Shown: positions 25,984 through 37,426 of the stretch, one piece after another | Numbering within the stretch: position 1 is the first letter of the stretch | Layout of the letters: each line of letters starts with the position of its first letter | From: Cristatella mucedo | Taxonomy: Eukaryota; Bryozoa; Phylactolaemata; Cristatellidae | Assembly: GCA_009760855.2 (NCBI GenBank) | Contig: WPIO01000026.1 | Location: 4,169,501-4,233,500, forward strand | DNA: 64,000 nt | Direction: 5' to 3' | The notes under the pieces: generated by a model | What the model saw: only the letters and a program-made list of their open reading frames with translations | The model's database searches: none | Told to the model about the DNA's origin: nothing | Made by a program: the position numbers and the translations under genes

Positions 25984-26115
25984 TTAGAGGTTAAGGTGCT
26001 CGCCCTGACCAAGGTCTGACTGAGGTCGTGGGCTCAAGCCCCGAGGCATATGTGAAGCGCCAGAATAGAGATTCAGTTCTCTTGGGGCGCTATATAAATG
26101 AATTACATTTATTTC
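25984..26115 (+). mobile_element. tRNA-derived SINE, plus strand
   Basis: Starts inside box A (GGTTAAGGTGCTCGCCC), then GGTCGTGGGCTCAAGCCCCG (box B), CATATGTGAAGCGCC, the AGAGATTCAGTTCTCT hairpin, GGGGCGCTATA and ATGAATTACATTTATTT. The head is slightly truncated compared with the copy at 236-392. Confidence 0.85.
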
Positions 26116-26159
26116 AACAGAGTTTACGATAGCAAGCGATCCAAGCTCGAGCTTGGCGC

Positions 26160-26870
26160 ATCCAATTTCTGATGGATTTGCGACGGATTGCCGAATTGGC
26201 CCTACCCATAGCATTCAACTGCTGCACATTGCCCCTAATTGAAATGCGAAACGGCTTGAATTTTTTTTATTTCATTTAAGCCCAGCAAATGTTTGATTAA
26301 AATAAAAATTAGAGCTTCGCACAGCCGATTTCAGGTTGTTTTGTGGCGGATTGTGGCGTGTTCAACTGAAATTAATTTCTGTGCATTGCCCGAGATTGTG
26401 AGATGGGCTGAAATTATATAGGTGCACTTCCAACAATATTCACAGCATTATGTATTCAGTTTGGAATGCGGAGAGTCCAATTTTTGCGCGTCAGATTGTG
26501 GCTGATTGAAGAGGAGTGCAATACAGGTATGGGTCATTCAAGGCGAGAACAGTGCTTTTTGCATGAGAATGTCGGGGCCTACTGTCGTAAAATTGAGCGA
26601 GTATATTGTAATGGGAAAGAAAATGGAATGGTATGAAATCCAAATTTCAGCGTGCAACATCTGGCTGTTTTGTGGTTCACTACAGTAGTATTGCGTATTG
26701 GCCCGAGCCATTGCCGTCGATTGCAGTGCAGTGAACGAGAACGTGAGTGCCGATTGTCATGAAACTTGGAATTTAATTTACTGTACATTGAAAATTTTAG
26801 TACTCCGGCATGATTTCATGTCGAGTTGTGGTGGATTGTTGTGGATAGTGGCTGTAGCGACCGTCGTTGA
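26160..26870 (+). repeat. Degenerate tandem-like repeats
   Basis: Related words recur over about 700 bp: CATTCAACTGCTGCACATTG at 26212 and GTTCAACTGAAATTAATTTC...TGCATTGCCC at about 26370, and GATTGTGG with GGCGGATTG, GCTGATTG or GGTGGATTG at 26345, 26492 and 26830. The spacing of the clearest pair is near 160 bp. The repeats are too diverged for firm unit boundaries by eye. Confidence 0.35.
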
Positions 26871-27460
26871 AATCTAATTCGCACGTGAATACACCCACAC
26901 AATAGCATGCTATTTGGCAGGTATGCTATAAGGACAGTTCTCCAATACATTCAGTCAATGTTCGAGCTTCGAAATGCCGGTTTCCTGTCAGTTTTTGCCT
27001 AATTGAAGTTGATCGCAGTGAGTAATGGCGGACTGACCGAATCGCCGCACCCACGCCCGGCGGCACTAGCCAGTCGTATTGCCTCTGAAGACCTCTGGAG
27101 TTTCACTCCCCTACTTCTACCTCATGCTGACGATGCCTTATCCGACCTGCCGACGGTGCGCACTGCTTGCTGGCTATGGCGGCAGAACAATTTCGGTCGC
27201 TTTACCGTAGGTACGTAGCTTACCGTAGCGACCGCCGCTCCAGTCATTGATGCACGAGCATTAGTCAAAAAATCTCTTGCAATAGCACCGACCTCTCGAA
27301 CGCCATTCCCGTTGCTCATAGTTACTGTTGGGTAACCACGATTCGCTGCTTCGCGCCGAGTGGCTAGGAAAGAAGCTATACCAGCTGAGGGAGCACGACT
27401 GTTTCGCTGAAGGTCCGAATCGCGATTTGGAGAGTTGCAGCCGGCCATTGCTAGCCGACC

Positions 27461-27605
27461 TAGTTTGGTCAAGCGCTTAAAGTGCTCGCCCCGACCGATG
27501 TTGGGCTAAGGTCGTGGGCTCAAGCCCCGAACCATATGTGAAGCCCCGGAATAGAGATTAAGATCTCTTGAGGCGCAATACGAACGAATCACATTTATTT
27601 TATTT
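27461..27605 (+). mobile_element. tRNA-derived SINE, plus strand, upstream of P2X copy A
   Basis: TAGTTTGGTCAAGCGCTTAA (box A), GGTCGTGGGCTCAAGCCCCG (box B), CATATGTGAAGCCCCGGAAT, hairpin AGAGATTAAGATCTCT, GAGGCGCAATA and an AT-rich end. It ends about 260 bp before the copy A start codon, so it could lie in or near the gene's promoter. Confidence 0.85.
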
Positions 27606-27865
27606 ATATTGTTCCTCGTCTGCTCGATGGTAACGCTTTGATCCGCCGATCCGCAGAGTCGACTGTCTACGCAGCCACGTACCCGAGCAATGGAAATCCA
27701 CTCAGCCGGACGCTCCGTTGAGGCGGCGGCCGCCCAGCCCACTGACCTTTGCTTTCAGCTTACTTGGAACGCAGGGAGCCAATGAAGCGATGATGCCAGG
27801 CCAGCTCTCGGGTCCGCATTACTTGCAGCGCCCACGAGCTGAGTCCTAGTGGCGTCGGGCTGGCC

Positions 27866-29113
27866 ATGACTTTCGCGACGTACGTCCGCGAGCAGGCGTC
27901 CGAATTCTTCGACTACGACACACCGAAGTTCGTGCGCATGCGATCCAAGAAGATTGGCACGCTGTGCCTCGTAACGCAGCTGCTCTGCCTCGGCTACCTG
28001 GTCGGCTACGACCTGGTCTACCAGAAGGGCTACCAGCTGAACGACATCGGCGTCAGCGGCGTGACGACCAAAGTCAAGGGCGTGCAATACTCGGACAGGG
28101 ACGGTGGCAGTGGCGGCGGCAGCAGTGCGCCGGGGGCGCCGCGGCTGCGCATCTGGGACACGGCGGACTACAGGATTCCGCCGCACATGAACGGCGCCTT
28201 CTTCGTGGTGACCAGCGTGCAACAGACCGGAAGTCAGACGCACGGCCGGTGCTCGGGAGATTTGACGTTAAACGGTGAACGCTGCTCGGCTACTGCAGCT
28301 GCCCGCTCGGCAAATAAGTCAACCAGCAGCAGCGGCAGCAGCAGCCGAGCCAACACCGATCGCTGCATATGCAACTACCGCGACGGAGTCGACAGCGGCA
28401 GGAAAGAAGACGGCATTGGCGGCTCGACGGCCGATGCAGCGAGCAGCGATTGCCAGGTGACGGCCTGGTGTCCGGCGGAAAGTAACTCGCCACCGAGTAG
28501 CTTAGACGTGCTAAGCGGCTCGCGAAACTTCACGGCTCTGATCAAGAACTACGTTTACTTTCCTCGATACAACGAGTACCGCAGCAACGTAATGGAGACG
28601 GCCACCGAGCAGTATCTGCGCACCTGCGCATACAACGCGAAAACCGACCCGCAGTGTCCCATATTCAAGCTGGGCGACGTGGTCGACTCGATCAAGGGCG
28701 AGAGCTACGACAAGCTGGCGCTGACCGGAGGCGTCGTGTCAATCCGCATCGACTGGGACTGCGACCTGGACTACAGCATCAAGCACTGCCTGCCAACCTA
28801 CTCGTTCGCGAGACTCGACAGCGAAGCGACGGACGCTTTGATCTCTCAGGGCTACAACTTCCGGTTCGCCTATAACTTCTGGGAGGGCGGCAAGGAGAGG
28901 CGCGTGCTCGTGAAGGCGTACGGAATCCTGTTCCTGATCGGCGTCACGGCCAAGGCCGGCGCATTTCACGTAATCCCGCTGCTGATGAAGGTGGGCGGCG
29001 GCCTGGGCCTGTTTAGCTTGTCTACCACTGTGTGCGATCTTGCAGTGGACCATTTGTACAAGAAGCGGCGAGAGATTAGGCAGAAGAAATTCGACCGCCT
29101 AGATTCGGCGTGA
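27866..29113 (+). CDS. P2X purinoceptor-like ATP-gated ion channel, intronless (copy A)
   Basis: Trimeric ligand-gated cation channel subunit of the plasma membrane, P2X4-like. The frame encodes 415 aa in one exon, a usual P2X length. It shows the N-terminal YDTPK motif (residues 18-21), TM1 (about 30-52), ATP-contact Lys69 and Lys71 (TTKVK), NFT and Lys227, NFR (331-333), Lys350, and TM2 (about 365-395) with the conserved VCD. There are ten ectodomain cysteines (129, 140, 167, 169, 196, 202, 254, 264, 299, 308), but the usual third head-domain position is lost and a CxC pair (167/169) appears. A Gly/Ser-rich insertion lies at 80-91 and a long variable loop at 141-195. Lys375 sits where P2X channels usually have the pore-mouth Asn. 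The start ATG matches that of copy B in context (GCCATGACTTTC). The C-terminal tail is short and basic. Function is inferred from homology. Confidence 0.95.
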   Translation: MTFATYVREQASEFFDYDTPKFVRMRSKKIGTLCLVTQLLCLGYLVGYDLVYQKGYQLNDIGVSGVTTKVKGVQYSDRDGGSGGGSSAPGAPRLRIWDTADYRIPPHMNGAFFVVTSVQQTGSQTHGRCSGDLTLNGERCSATAAARSANKSTSSSGSSSRANTDRCICNYRDGVDSGRKEDGIGGSTADAASSDCQVTAWCPAESNSPPSSLDVLSGSRNFTALIKNYVYFPRYNEYRSNVMETATEQYLRTCAYNAKTDPQCPIFKLGDVVDSIKGESYDKLALTGGVVSIRIDWDCDLDYSIKHCLPTYSFARLDSEATDALISQGYNFRFAYNFWEGGKERRVLVKAYGILFLIGVTAKAGAFHVIPLLMKVGGGLGLFSLSTTVCDLAVDHLYKKRREIRQKKFDRLDSA

Positions 29114-30420
29114 GCCGGTCGCTGCTCAGCTTCGTCGACGTGGCCACGTGACCAATGTGGCCAACGTGGCCGAGCCCGACCACGAACCGGCCGCGGCTTC
29201 GTTGGCATGGCGGTCTCGCTTGACCCTCGACGAAGGTGCTCGCTGCGCGCGAGCGACGGCCGAGCAGAGCGTCTCGCCGGCCTGGCGCGACTCGAGCCAG
29301 ACGGCGTCAATATTCCGGGCGTCGCACGTCTGCACGCGAATGGGTCAAGCGGCGCACCCCGAGTTCTGGGAGTGAGCTGTTCAGCCGCCCCGAGAGAAAC
29401 CAGAGGTCAGAGTCGCTGTGCCGCGTGCGACCGACGCCCGGCGGCCGGTTAAGCGGGTCGACGATTCCAAGTCGGCTACTTCCTCTCAGGCAGCTCAGTG
29501 GCGGCGAGCGACGGGCCAGGCGTAGATGCGAAGCTCTCCGTTGTCTATGGTCGGACTAGTGGATCTGAAGGCGAGCTGGGCCGCCTGGAGTGAGGGGTAC
29601 GTGGCCTGACCTCAGTTGCAATGCTGCCTCCGCAGGTACGCTTCAAGCTCAAGCTTTGAGGCGAGGCTTCTATTTGTCGCAGCAGCAGCAGCAGCCCACC
29701 GGAGCACTAGTGCTTTGCAGGACCGGCTGGCCGCGTGCAGCCGCCGCAGGCAGGACAGGAGCCGTCGTCGGCAGACGGCGCCGCGTACGGCCAGAAGCTG
29801 CTGTTAGAAACGACGCTCGCCAGCTGGGCTTCTGCACGAGGAGTGCTGCTCCGGCTCGTTTCCGGTCCTGCTAATTGAACAATCGTCGGCGGCTCTCTTG
29901 TGGCCCAGTGAGTTGCTGCTGCCGAGTGTAATGCTGAGTGCTACTCCTGCGCCCGGAGCTATGCGATTTAGCAGCCAGCTCTCCAGAGCAACTGGGCTCA
30001 TTACGGGCCCGTAGTCGCTGCTCGGCTCGGCTCTGCAGAGCTCGTCGCCTAACACGCGGGCGGACGGCTCCAGCTGCCAGCCGTGTGGCCACGCCTCCAG
30101 CACGCCGTGGCGGTGCTGTGCGGCGATCCCTTCGGTTCTAATCAGCTGTGCGTCCAAAACACACCAATACTTGTGGTCGCGCGGGTCATGACCTTTATGC
30201 TGATAGGAAAGCGAGAACACATGAGCAGAACCTGGCAAGCCCGTCGGAAAAAATACGTTCAGTAAGGCTTCAAACGTCTCACCGAGTCATTTTGGTGACG
30301 ATCATTAGGCCTCGGACGTTTCGTCGAAAGTTTTGGGTATTTCGGAAGCAGCGGCTGGGATGCATTTCCTCGGAAGTGTCCTCCCGATAACTACTTGCTG
30401 CCACCAAAGAGCGGTTCTTG
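29114..30420. other. GC-rich flank downstream of P2X copy A
   Basis: GC-rich DNA with many overlapping open frames on both strands (up to 144 codons) and no recognisable domain. Such frames are expected from the composition. It could hold the 3' untranslated region of copy A, but no AATAAA was seen close by. Confidence 0.4.
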
Positions 30421-32149
30421 TCGCTTGAGTGCCTTCACTGGTGTTGCGGGCGCCTAAGAGCGGACAGTAATTCGCTTAACCGGACCATAGCTTTTGAAAA
30501 CTGCGTGTTTTCATCTCATCAGAAATATTTAATTCAGTGACTACTATCCACCTTGGTATTTATATTCACCCAACTGTACAGTGCAGAGTCATGATACAGC
30601 TCGCTCTGTGTAGTATCATGGAAGTATCTAAGAGACACCAATGATGTCTGGAGCGAGTCTTACCAATCAGCTACGGTGAGAATTACCATAATGCAAAATA
30701 TTGTAACCTGCTTTGAGCTTTGCGAGTATTTCTTTTCTAACTCATCCCCTTCGTTTCTATGCATGCATGTATGCATGCATTTATGCGTTTTTATGCTTCG
30801 TTTTTACATGGAACATGGTTAATATTTCGAATAAGGATACGATTTCATCTTAGAGAAAGCAAGTTTTGTCTGAAGGGTTTCATCTCAGAGAAATCGAGTA
30901 CTGTCTGGAGGCTTTCGTCAGTCCGACTCTAACAATTGTAACGACAAATAGCTAAAAAGAAGCGCGAATTCAATCAGCTGCACTTACACACCTCGAAATC
31001 GAGTGAGCCTTTCCGCATCGCAGCACTCAATCAGAGATCGCGTAGAGCAGACTTAGGAATGACGAAAATCGTGAAGCCAAGTGAATACACGTAATCTAAC
31101 CTATGCACTGCTACTGCACCCATGTTAACAGAGTCCGGAAGCAATACTCTTCTAAAAATGGCTTCGAGTGATTACACAATATACTGATAGTTAAATTCTT
31201 CTAAAAGCCGCTCCTCGTTTGCTGGACACTGCAATGTCCTAATGTCCTTTGCAAGTTCTTTTAATAGTGATATTCTGCTGCAAAATTGAAATCGTGACCC
31301 GCAGACCAAAGAATTTGTCCAAGATCAAAAACGCATCCAACTATGGTGCTCAGGAAAAATGGTTGAACAGTCACTTTGACTGGCTTTTTTAAATTTGACA
31401 CAATAGTTGTCGGATTCAGAGTTTGCATTCTTAATGCATGATGAAACTGGAATACCACTACTACCTCCATAACAGCTGTAGTGCATTTTTTTATACTAGT
31501 TATTGATTTGGGCAAAAACCGGTTAAATTCAATACCTCATTTACTTCAAAATTTCCCGTGCATTTATCGGTGTCGCTAGCATTTCGGGCCTTTGTGGGTG
31601 ATCTTTTGTCGGAGTGACACAACTATAACCTGTGTAAGCGCATCTGCTTGTTGTTTGACAATTACTCTTACGAAAATATGTGCAAATGGACATCCAAATG
31701 CTTACCACGCGAATAGCTTGTCATGTCACCATACTCTCACGCGCCCGCTGATCTATCTGTGCCAGTGCTTTCACACCTAAATAGGCTGAGGCTTTAGCTT
31801 CGCCGGCTGCTGCCTATTCCTATTCCTGCTGCCTATTCCTGCTTCCTATTCCTACTTCATATCTTCCTATTAAGTACGATCGTATGTGGCTATCATTATC
31901 GTCCTTCGTATGCATTCATGATTGTGGTTAATGATGCCAGGGTTCGAGCATTTCCCATAGAAAATCCACTCAAACGTAGTAATATGGAAAAGGGCATTTG
32001 CTTGGTAGTCAGAGAGTCGTTTTGAGCCGCCCGGCACACTCTGCGTCAAATCGCTGTCGGGAATTTCACTAATTCATTGGTCAGCGGGCCTTCTATAATA
32101 CCGCCGTCGTATCTTAGCGTGTGCATTTGCAGCATGCAGTAAACCGCTT
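30421..32149. other. Unassigned non-coding stretch
   Basis: No gene recognised. Small repeats only: GCATGCATGTATGCATGCAT near 30762 and (CCTATTCCTG)-like units at 31805-31870. Confidence 0.45.
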
Positions 32150-34270
32150 ATAGTAAGAGTCTTGATTTCTTACGACACTCTTTATCTGTTTGCTTTGACC
32201 GAGACCTGTCTAGTATTGACTAACTTTCCACCCATAACCGTTGCTTACCAGACAGGCTTCTCTTTCTTGCATATCTCTAGATCAGTCAACGTCAGGAGCA
32301 GATTTGCCAATACGGCTCATGCCTTCCTTAACTTCAAACCGTTTGCAGTGCCCTCCAAGTGGTATATCAAATTTCATGTTTATAGTTTCTCCAGCAAGAC
32401 ATCAGTTACCACAGTAATCTATTGCCCTCCAAGGTACTAAGTCCGCTTTTATTTAAAGTTATTCTGATCTCATTTCGATTTTGGGTGCAATAAATCGTTA
32501 TCTCTTTTGTCTAGGCTTTTACATTCACTTAGATGACCAAGCAGACGCCTCAAGTGCCAACGTTTTTGCACTGACTTGACAAACTTTTATTTGTGGATAA
32601 CATGCATGGCCCATATTTAACAAAGACTACACCCCAATAAAAGATTTTTGCGCGATTGGAGGCTACTGTGTCATAATATTACCGAATTCGGCACTTCTGA
32701 CCACATGTGGATCTTAGTCAGTCTTATTTTTTTGCCCTCCTCCGCATTCAAAACCCTCGGTGAATCGCGAAACCTTAAGATCATTTACCTTGATACTGTG
32801 ATACACAAAAATAGCTTCTTCGTCCATGCCGCCCAACGCTTCTTGCGACCTTCCGTCATTCGTAGAATTCTAGAAACACGTCGCTAGCCGGTATTCTTGA
32901 TGAGTTTGCACCTCCGACTGAGCACACACACTCAGTGTCCTTGCAAAGATGCCTCACAGTTCAACTGAGATATTAAACTAGCAAGGTCAACTAAGTACAA
33001 GCTCGAGAAAGAATAAAAAATATTACAACTAACTGTCCGTCGACAGGCATACGTGGACCACTTTAGATCGTTACAGTCGATCCGAGTAAAGGCAAAGTCT
33101 GGCTTCTATAAAACATAGTTAAATCACACATGTGCAATACAAAATGCTGATATATTCCACCAGCCATATTTTTAGCCACTCCCAGCTTAGCTCCTTGTCT
33201 AGCGATTCTTGTGGTGATCTAGCAGATCTCATCTCCAGCTTTTTTGTAAGCCCGACAGACACCATCATCAGAGGTCCACACCTAAGGCGTCCCCCGTTGG
33301 CTCCGATCCCTCAATAGCATCTCTACAGGATCATCTTCTCCAACAATTCCGTGCAACTGTGGCAACCGCTGGCCACAGCCTCATAATGGCTGTATTCAAG
33401 GCCACCCACCGCAAGTGACCTCATCTTTTAAATAATCTCCCATTCAAAGAAAAATACTAGTCCTCGAGACCCTATTTCCACTCTTTTACTTCTGCGATGC
33501 ATAGATCTGCTGCTTGCGTTCAAAACTAATGCAATTAAACCGTACTTAACGTCAGACCTCATACCTACATCTTTCGAAAAGGCTACTGCTAGGCCACTAA
33601 TTAGGAAAGCTACACTATGACAAGAGAAGTTAGGAAAAATTCCCCTGTCTAAATATTGCTGTTCCTATCAAAGGCACGAGAAGTGGAAGAGCAAATTAGG
33701 TCTTGCATTCAAACTTCAAGCCCAGTAAGTAAGCTCTGTCGGGCTTAGAGCTAATCTATTCAGTGAGTCGGCTTTGCTTCGGGTGGGTTCCAAATCAGGA
33801 AGCGTATAGGCCTTAACGTTTCGCCACTAAATCTTAGGCCCCCTCCACTCTATTGCTGCACCCTACCTATCTGGCATCTGCTCTCTTAACTCGAATCATT
33901 TAGCTGTGTCTCAAACCAACCTCAAATCTTCTGGAGAACAGGCCTTTAATTCGGAGGCTCCTAAAGCATGGAACTCACTCGCAACTGTCGCCATGAGTCT
34001 GCAGACCTACAATAATTTAAGTAAAGCTAAAAACGCGCTTGTTCCTCACAAAAATTTATGAGTCCTTGGGACATGTTCTTTAGTTGATTTGGGATTATAA
34101 AACTGTCAGTTAATGTTACCTCTAACCACATTTACACGTTGACATAGTGTATGCTACCTCTAATGATATTATGCATGTTAAAAATGTGAGTGTTACCACT
34201 CGCCGTTTGTTCATACTACCAAAGGAACGATCGGCATCCACATTGGCTTAAATAATAATCTTAACAAAAG
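32150..34270 (+). mobile_element. LINE family A-like copy, plus strand, internally deleted
   Basis: The order of parts follows a CR1/L2 LINE. Endonuclease N-terminal half at 32162-32440 (LFALTETCLV, YQTGFSFLHISRS, TTVIYCPPRY). Endonuclease end with SDHMWILVSL at 32690-32730. Linker at 33000-33260 (QAYVDHFRSLQSI, SCGDLADLISSFFV). The RT catalytic core is missing. ORF2 C-terminus at 33850-34060 (APYLSGICSLNSNHLAV, QAFNSEAPKAWNSLATV). The 3' untranslated region (GTTACCTCTAACCACATTTA) ends in AATAATAATC near 34255. Many stops; inactive. Confidence 0.75.
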
Positions 34271-37200
34271 GTACTCTTTGATATAACCATGACTGTAATG
34301 TTGCCATTCTGAGTACTATAAGTGCCAATGTCGCGTTTTTCAGTGGTTTCAACCAAATATGGCCATCTTGCACGACCAACAGATTGACTACCATGCAATT
34401 TAAAAATAAGCCAGATAAACTTAAAACGTTACACGAAACTTCCCTTCCAAATAATTAGTTCTAATATTAAAATAAAAAATGTAACCGACATGCCCAGTTC
34501 TGAATACGTCGGCAATCAAGTTCAAAGACGTTAAGGATATGTCTACCTATGCTTACCTAATCACGACAGTTATGAGCAATTGCGTTACGAAGGTTAATAG
34601 GCCCAACTTATATTCCAAGTTTCCCGTCGGTCGGACCGTAATTGGCCAAGCTGTTAACAATACAAAGTTTCCAAGATCACTGCGGAGAAAAGTCTCAGAA
34701 TCTAAAGAAGAATTTAAAACATGAAAATAATGACCAACAAATGAGAGTTATATGGTTTACTGTCATAAAACTGAGAAAAACATGCAAATGAGGGTATACC
34801 TCAAATTTCACGCTGCACGGGTCGTTAGTAGCTTACCTGTGGTACTTCTAAGAAGCATGATTAGTTGGTGGGCACATTTTGTTGAAAGACAAACAGGCTG
34901 GCTCTTCGTCATTGAACCTCTCTCTACTAAGGTCCACTATGCACGAGGGGCGTTTAGAATTACGTGTAAGCACAAGTAATCACATATTCCAAATATCAAT
35001 TGATCGGTTCACTATTATCGACGATATAAAGTCTTCACTGTGTAAGGGCTGGCATTCAAAACGAGCGGCTGATTCTAAGCTATGAGGAGGATTGATGAAT
35101 AATGATGAAGGATTAATCAAATAGACGAATTTTAATATTTATAATATTTTATTTATTTATAAAATATTTCTAATATTTTATTCCAATATAATACTTTTAT
35201 TATTTAATTATTTAATCTGAAATTGATGAAGATTCTAAGCTATGAGGAGGGTTGATGGAGGCGAGCTAGACAAATACGCCAACCCTAGATATCTCGCAAA
35301 TAATTTAATACATAGATAAATCCACACCTTTAGGAATTAGTCAGCCTTAAAGGATCCTTAGGAATCACTAATGCAACTTGCAAGCAAACACTGTCAATAC
35401 AGGAGCAGCGTCTACTTCTCCTGCAACGGCGAATAGCAGTTTTGCCTATAAACCCACAAACCCACAACACCGCACGGCAAAAAACAATAAGTTACAAAAA
35501 CCTGTATTCCCCCTGAATAAAAATGAATCAAAATTTGCAGGCTGAATCCTGTGCTCTTTCGATGTAGTACTGTGCAGGTACACACGACGGGTGGACACGC
35601 TCGGCACGACCGATCACAAGCCAAATGCACAAGACTGCCGAGTACAAAATGAGCGGTTCCTGATTCAATAGGTAGGCGCAGTGATAATGGACTCCTTAGC
35701 TAAGGGGGTGGGGCGGTGGCAGTCAATTACATTATCTCATAGGATCGAATTGTTGCCAAGCGTTAGTTACTTCCATTTATTCCGACTAGAAGGGGACGTA
35801 TAACGACAAATGTAAACGTACGCATGGCGAGAAAATAGATCTCGAACAGCTTGGGATTGCCGTTCACCGAAGCTCGATCCACCCTTAAAGGGCTGAGCAT
35901 AGCATCGCAGCTCTGGGTTGACGCTTCTGTGATTGGTGCTACTACCTGAAAGGGATTCGACTGTGAACAGGAGTCTCATTATTTGAAGACTTTAAGTTTT
36001 TAAAGTTTCAAGTGATGATCTGGCATCTGTTTAGTGCTGAGAAACTTTTATGTGCGAAGTTCGCCGAAAAACGTCGTTCGCCGAAAAAAGACGTCATATT
36101 CACAGAAACCCATATTCTTAACTCGGTGGACTTTTTATTATATAAATGACCTGCATAATTATTTTACGATGTTGCGATCGTTTTTCAATCTTCAAAACTT
36201 GGGGCGTAATTTATAAGTTATCATTTAAGATCTCTGATGGTGCTATAATTCTATATTCAAAGTATGATGATTATAATTCTACATATTGGCCCGATCTTTG
36301 CTTTTCAGGAATACATAGCGGAATCACTTGTCTTCTCCGATGCATCTACTAAAGTGCACTAGACCATATGCAGGTGGTCAAAGTTTGTCGCCTGCTATAG
36401 CTACATCACAGCCACCGTTACTGCTAATTATTGTGCACACTGTACATTGGTCGATTGGTCGCACTGCAGACGGTACTCAATACTGTTTGACTTGAGGCAG
36501 ATATATTGCGCTCTAGCTGCAATTTTCATGAAATCTTTATATTGGCAGATACATTTTCTCACTAACACTTGCACTCTCGGCATAAATACCAAAGATGGAA
36601 GAATGTAAACGGCCTGGCAAGTGACTTACTGGTTAGAAGACCTACCGAACAACGGAACCATAGCTCAGGTGCTGCACCCGTACTTGATAGAGCCAGTCTG
36701 GAAACTAGTAGAGACTTTTAACCGATATAAATGCCGAGCAAAAATCAGCACTGCTTGAGGATTGCGTAGAGCAGCCGTAGTTTCATTTTTGTGCCGGGCA
36801 CTAGAGCGAAAGATGAGCCTTGTCATGGCGAATTTCCGCGGCCTGTATCACATTCTCAGATCTCTCTTATGCGAAATTTTTCTAAAGCCTGCACCTTAAG
36901 CAATAACACAATCTAACTACATGACACAACCGAGCTTGTTTCATGGTTTTTTATCCACGCCTGCACGCCCCAATCATTGTGAGTTCCATTGTTTTCTCTT
37001 TCCCACAAGCAGGGCCTTCGTTGACCAGCACCTCGGGGCTTACGGTTGCCTTGACATAAATCTACAAGCCAAACTCGCTAGGGTGAGCTTGCGAATATGT
37101 CAAACTGACGACTTGCCCATAACGAATACCTTTCTTCAATGCATATAAGTCTTGGGTGTTTTATTGGAACTTTATAAAAGAATTTGCTTGAATCCGCATG

Positions 37201-37426
37201 TAACCAATCCTGCAGTTGGTTGGCCGTTGCTAGTTGCCTCGGGACCCTGGTTATTTGTAGGCTTACCAACTGAACCTGAGATAGGGTCTTAACCGACCGG
37301 CATTGCATTAGCCGGGTGCCATCAAGCGTGGCTAGCCTTCTGACTTTATTGAGGTAAGTGACTTTTGTGTGTTCAACTACTTCAGTGAGTTCTGTCACTT
37401 CACTGAGTTTACGGATCTCGAGGTTG
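34271..37426. other. Unassigned non-coding stretch
   Basis: AT-rich (very AT-rich at 35130-35220), with short frames and no family motifs over 3 kb. Confidence 0.45.
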
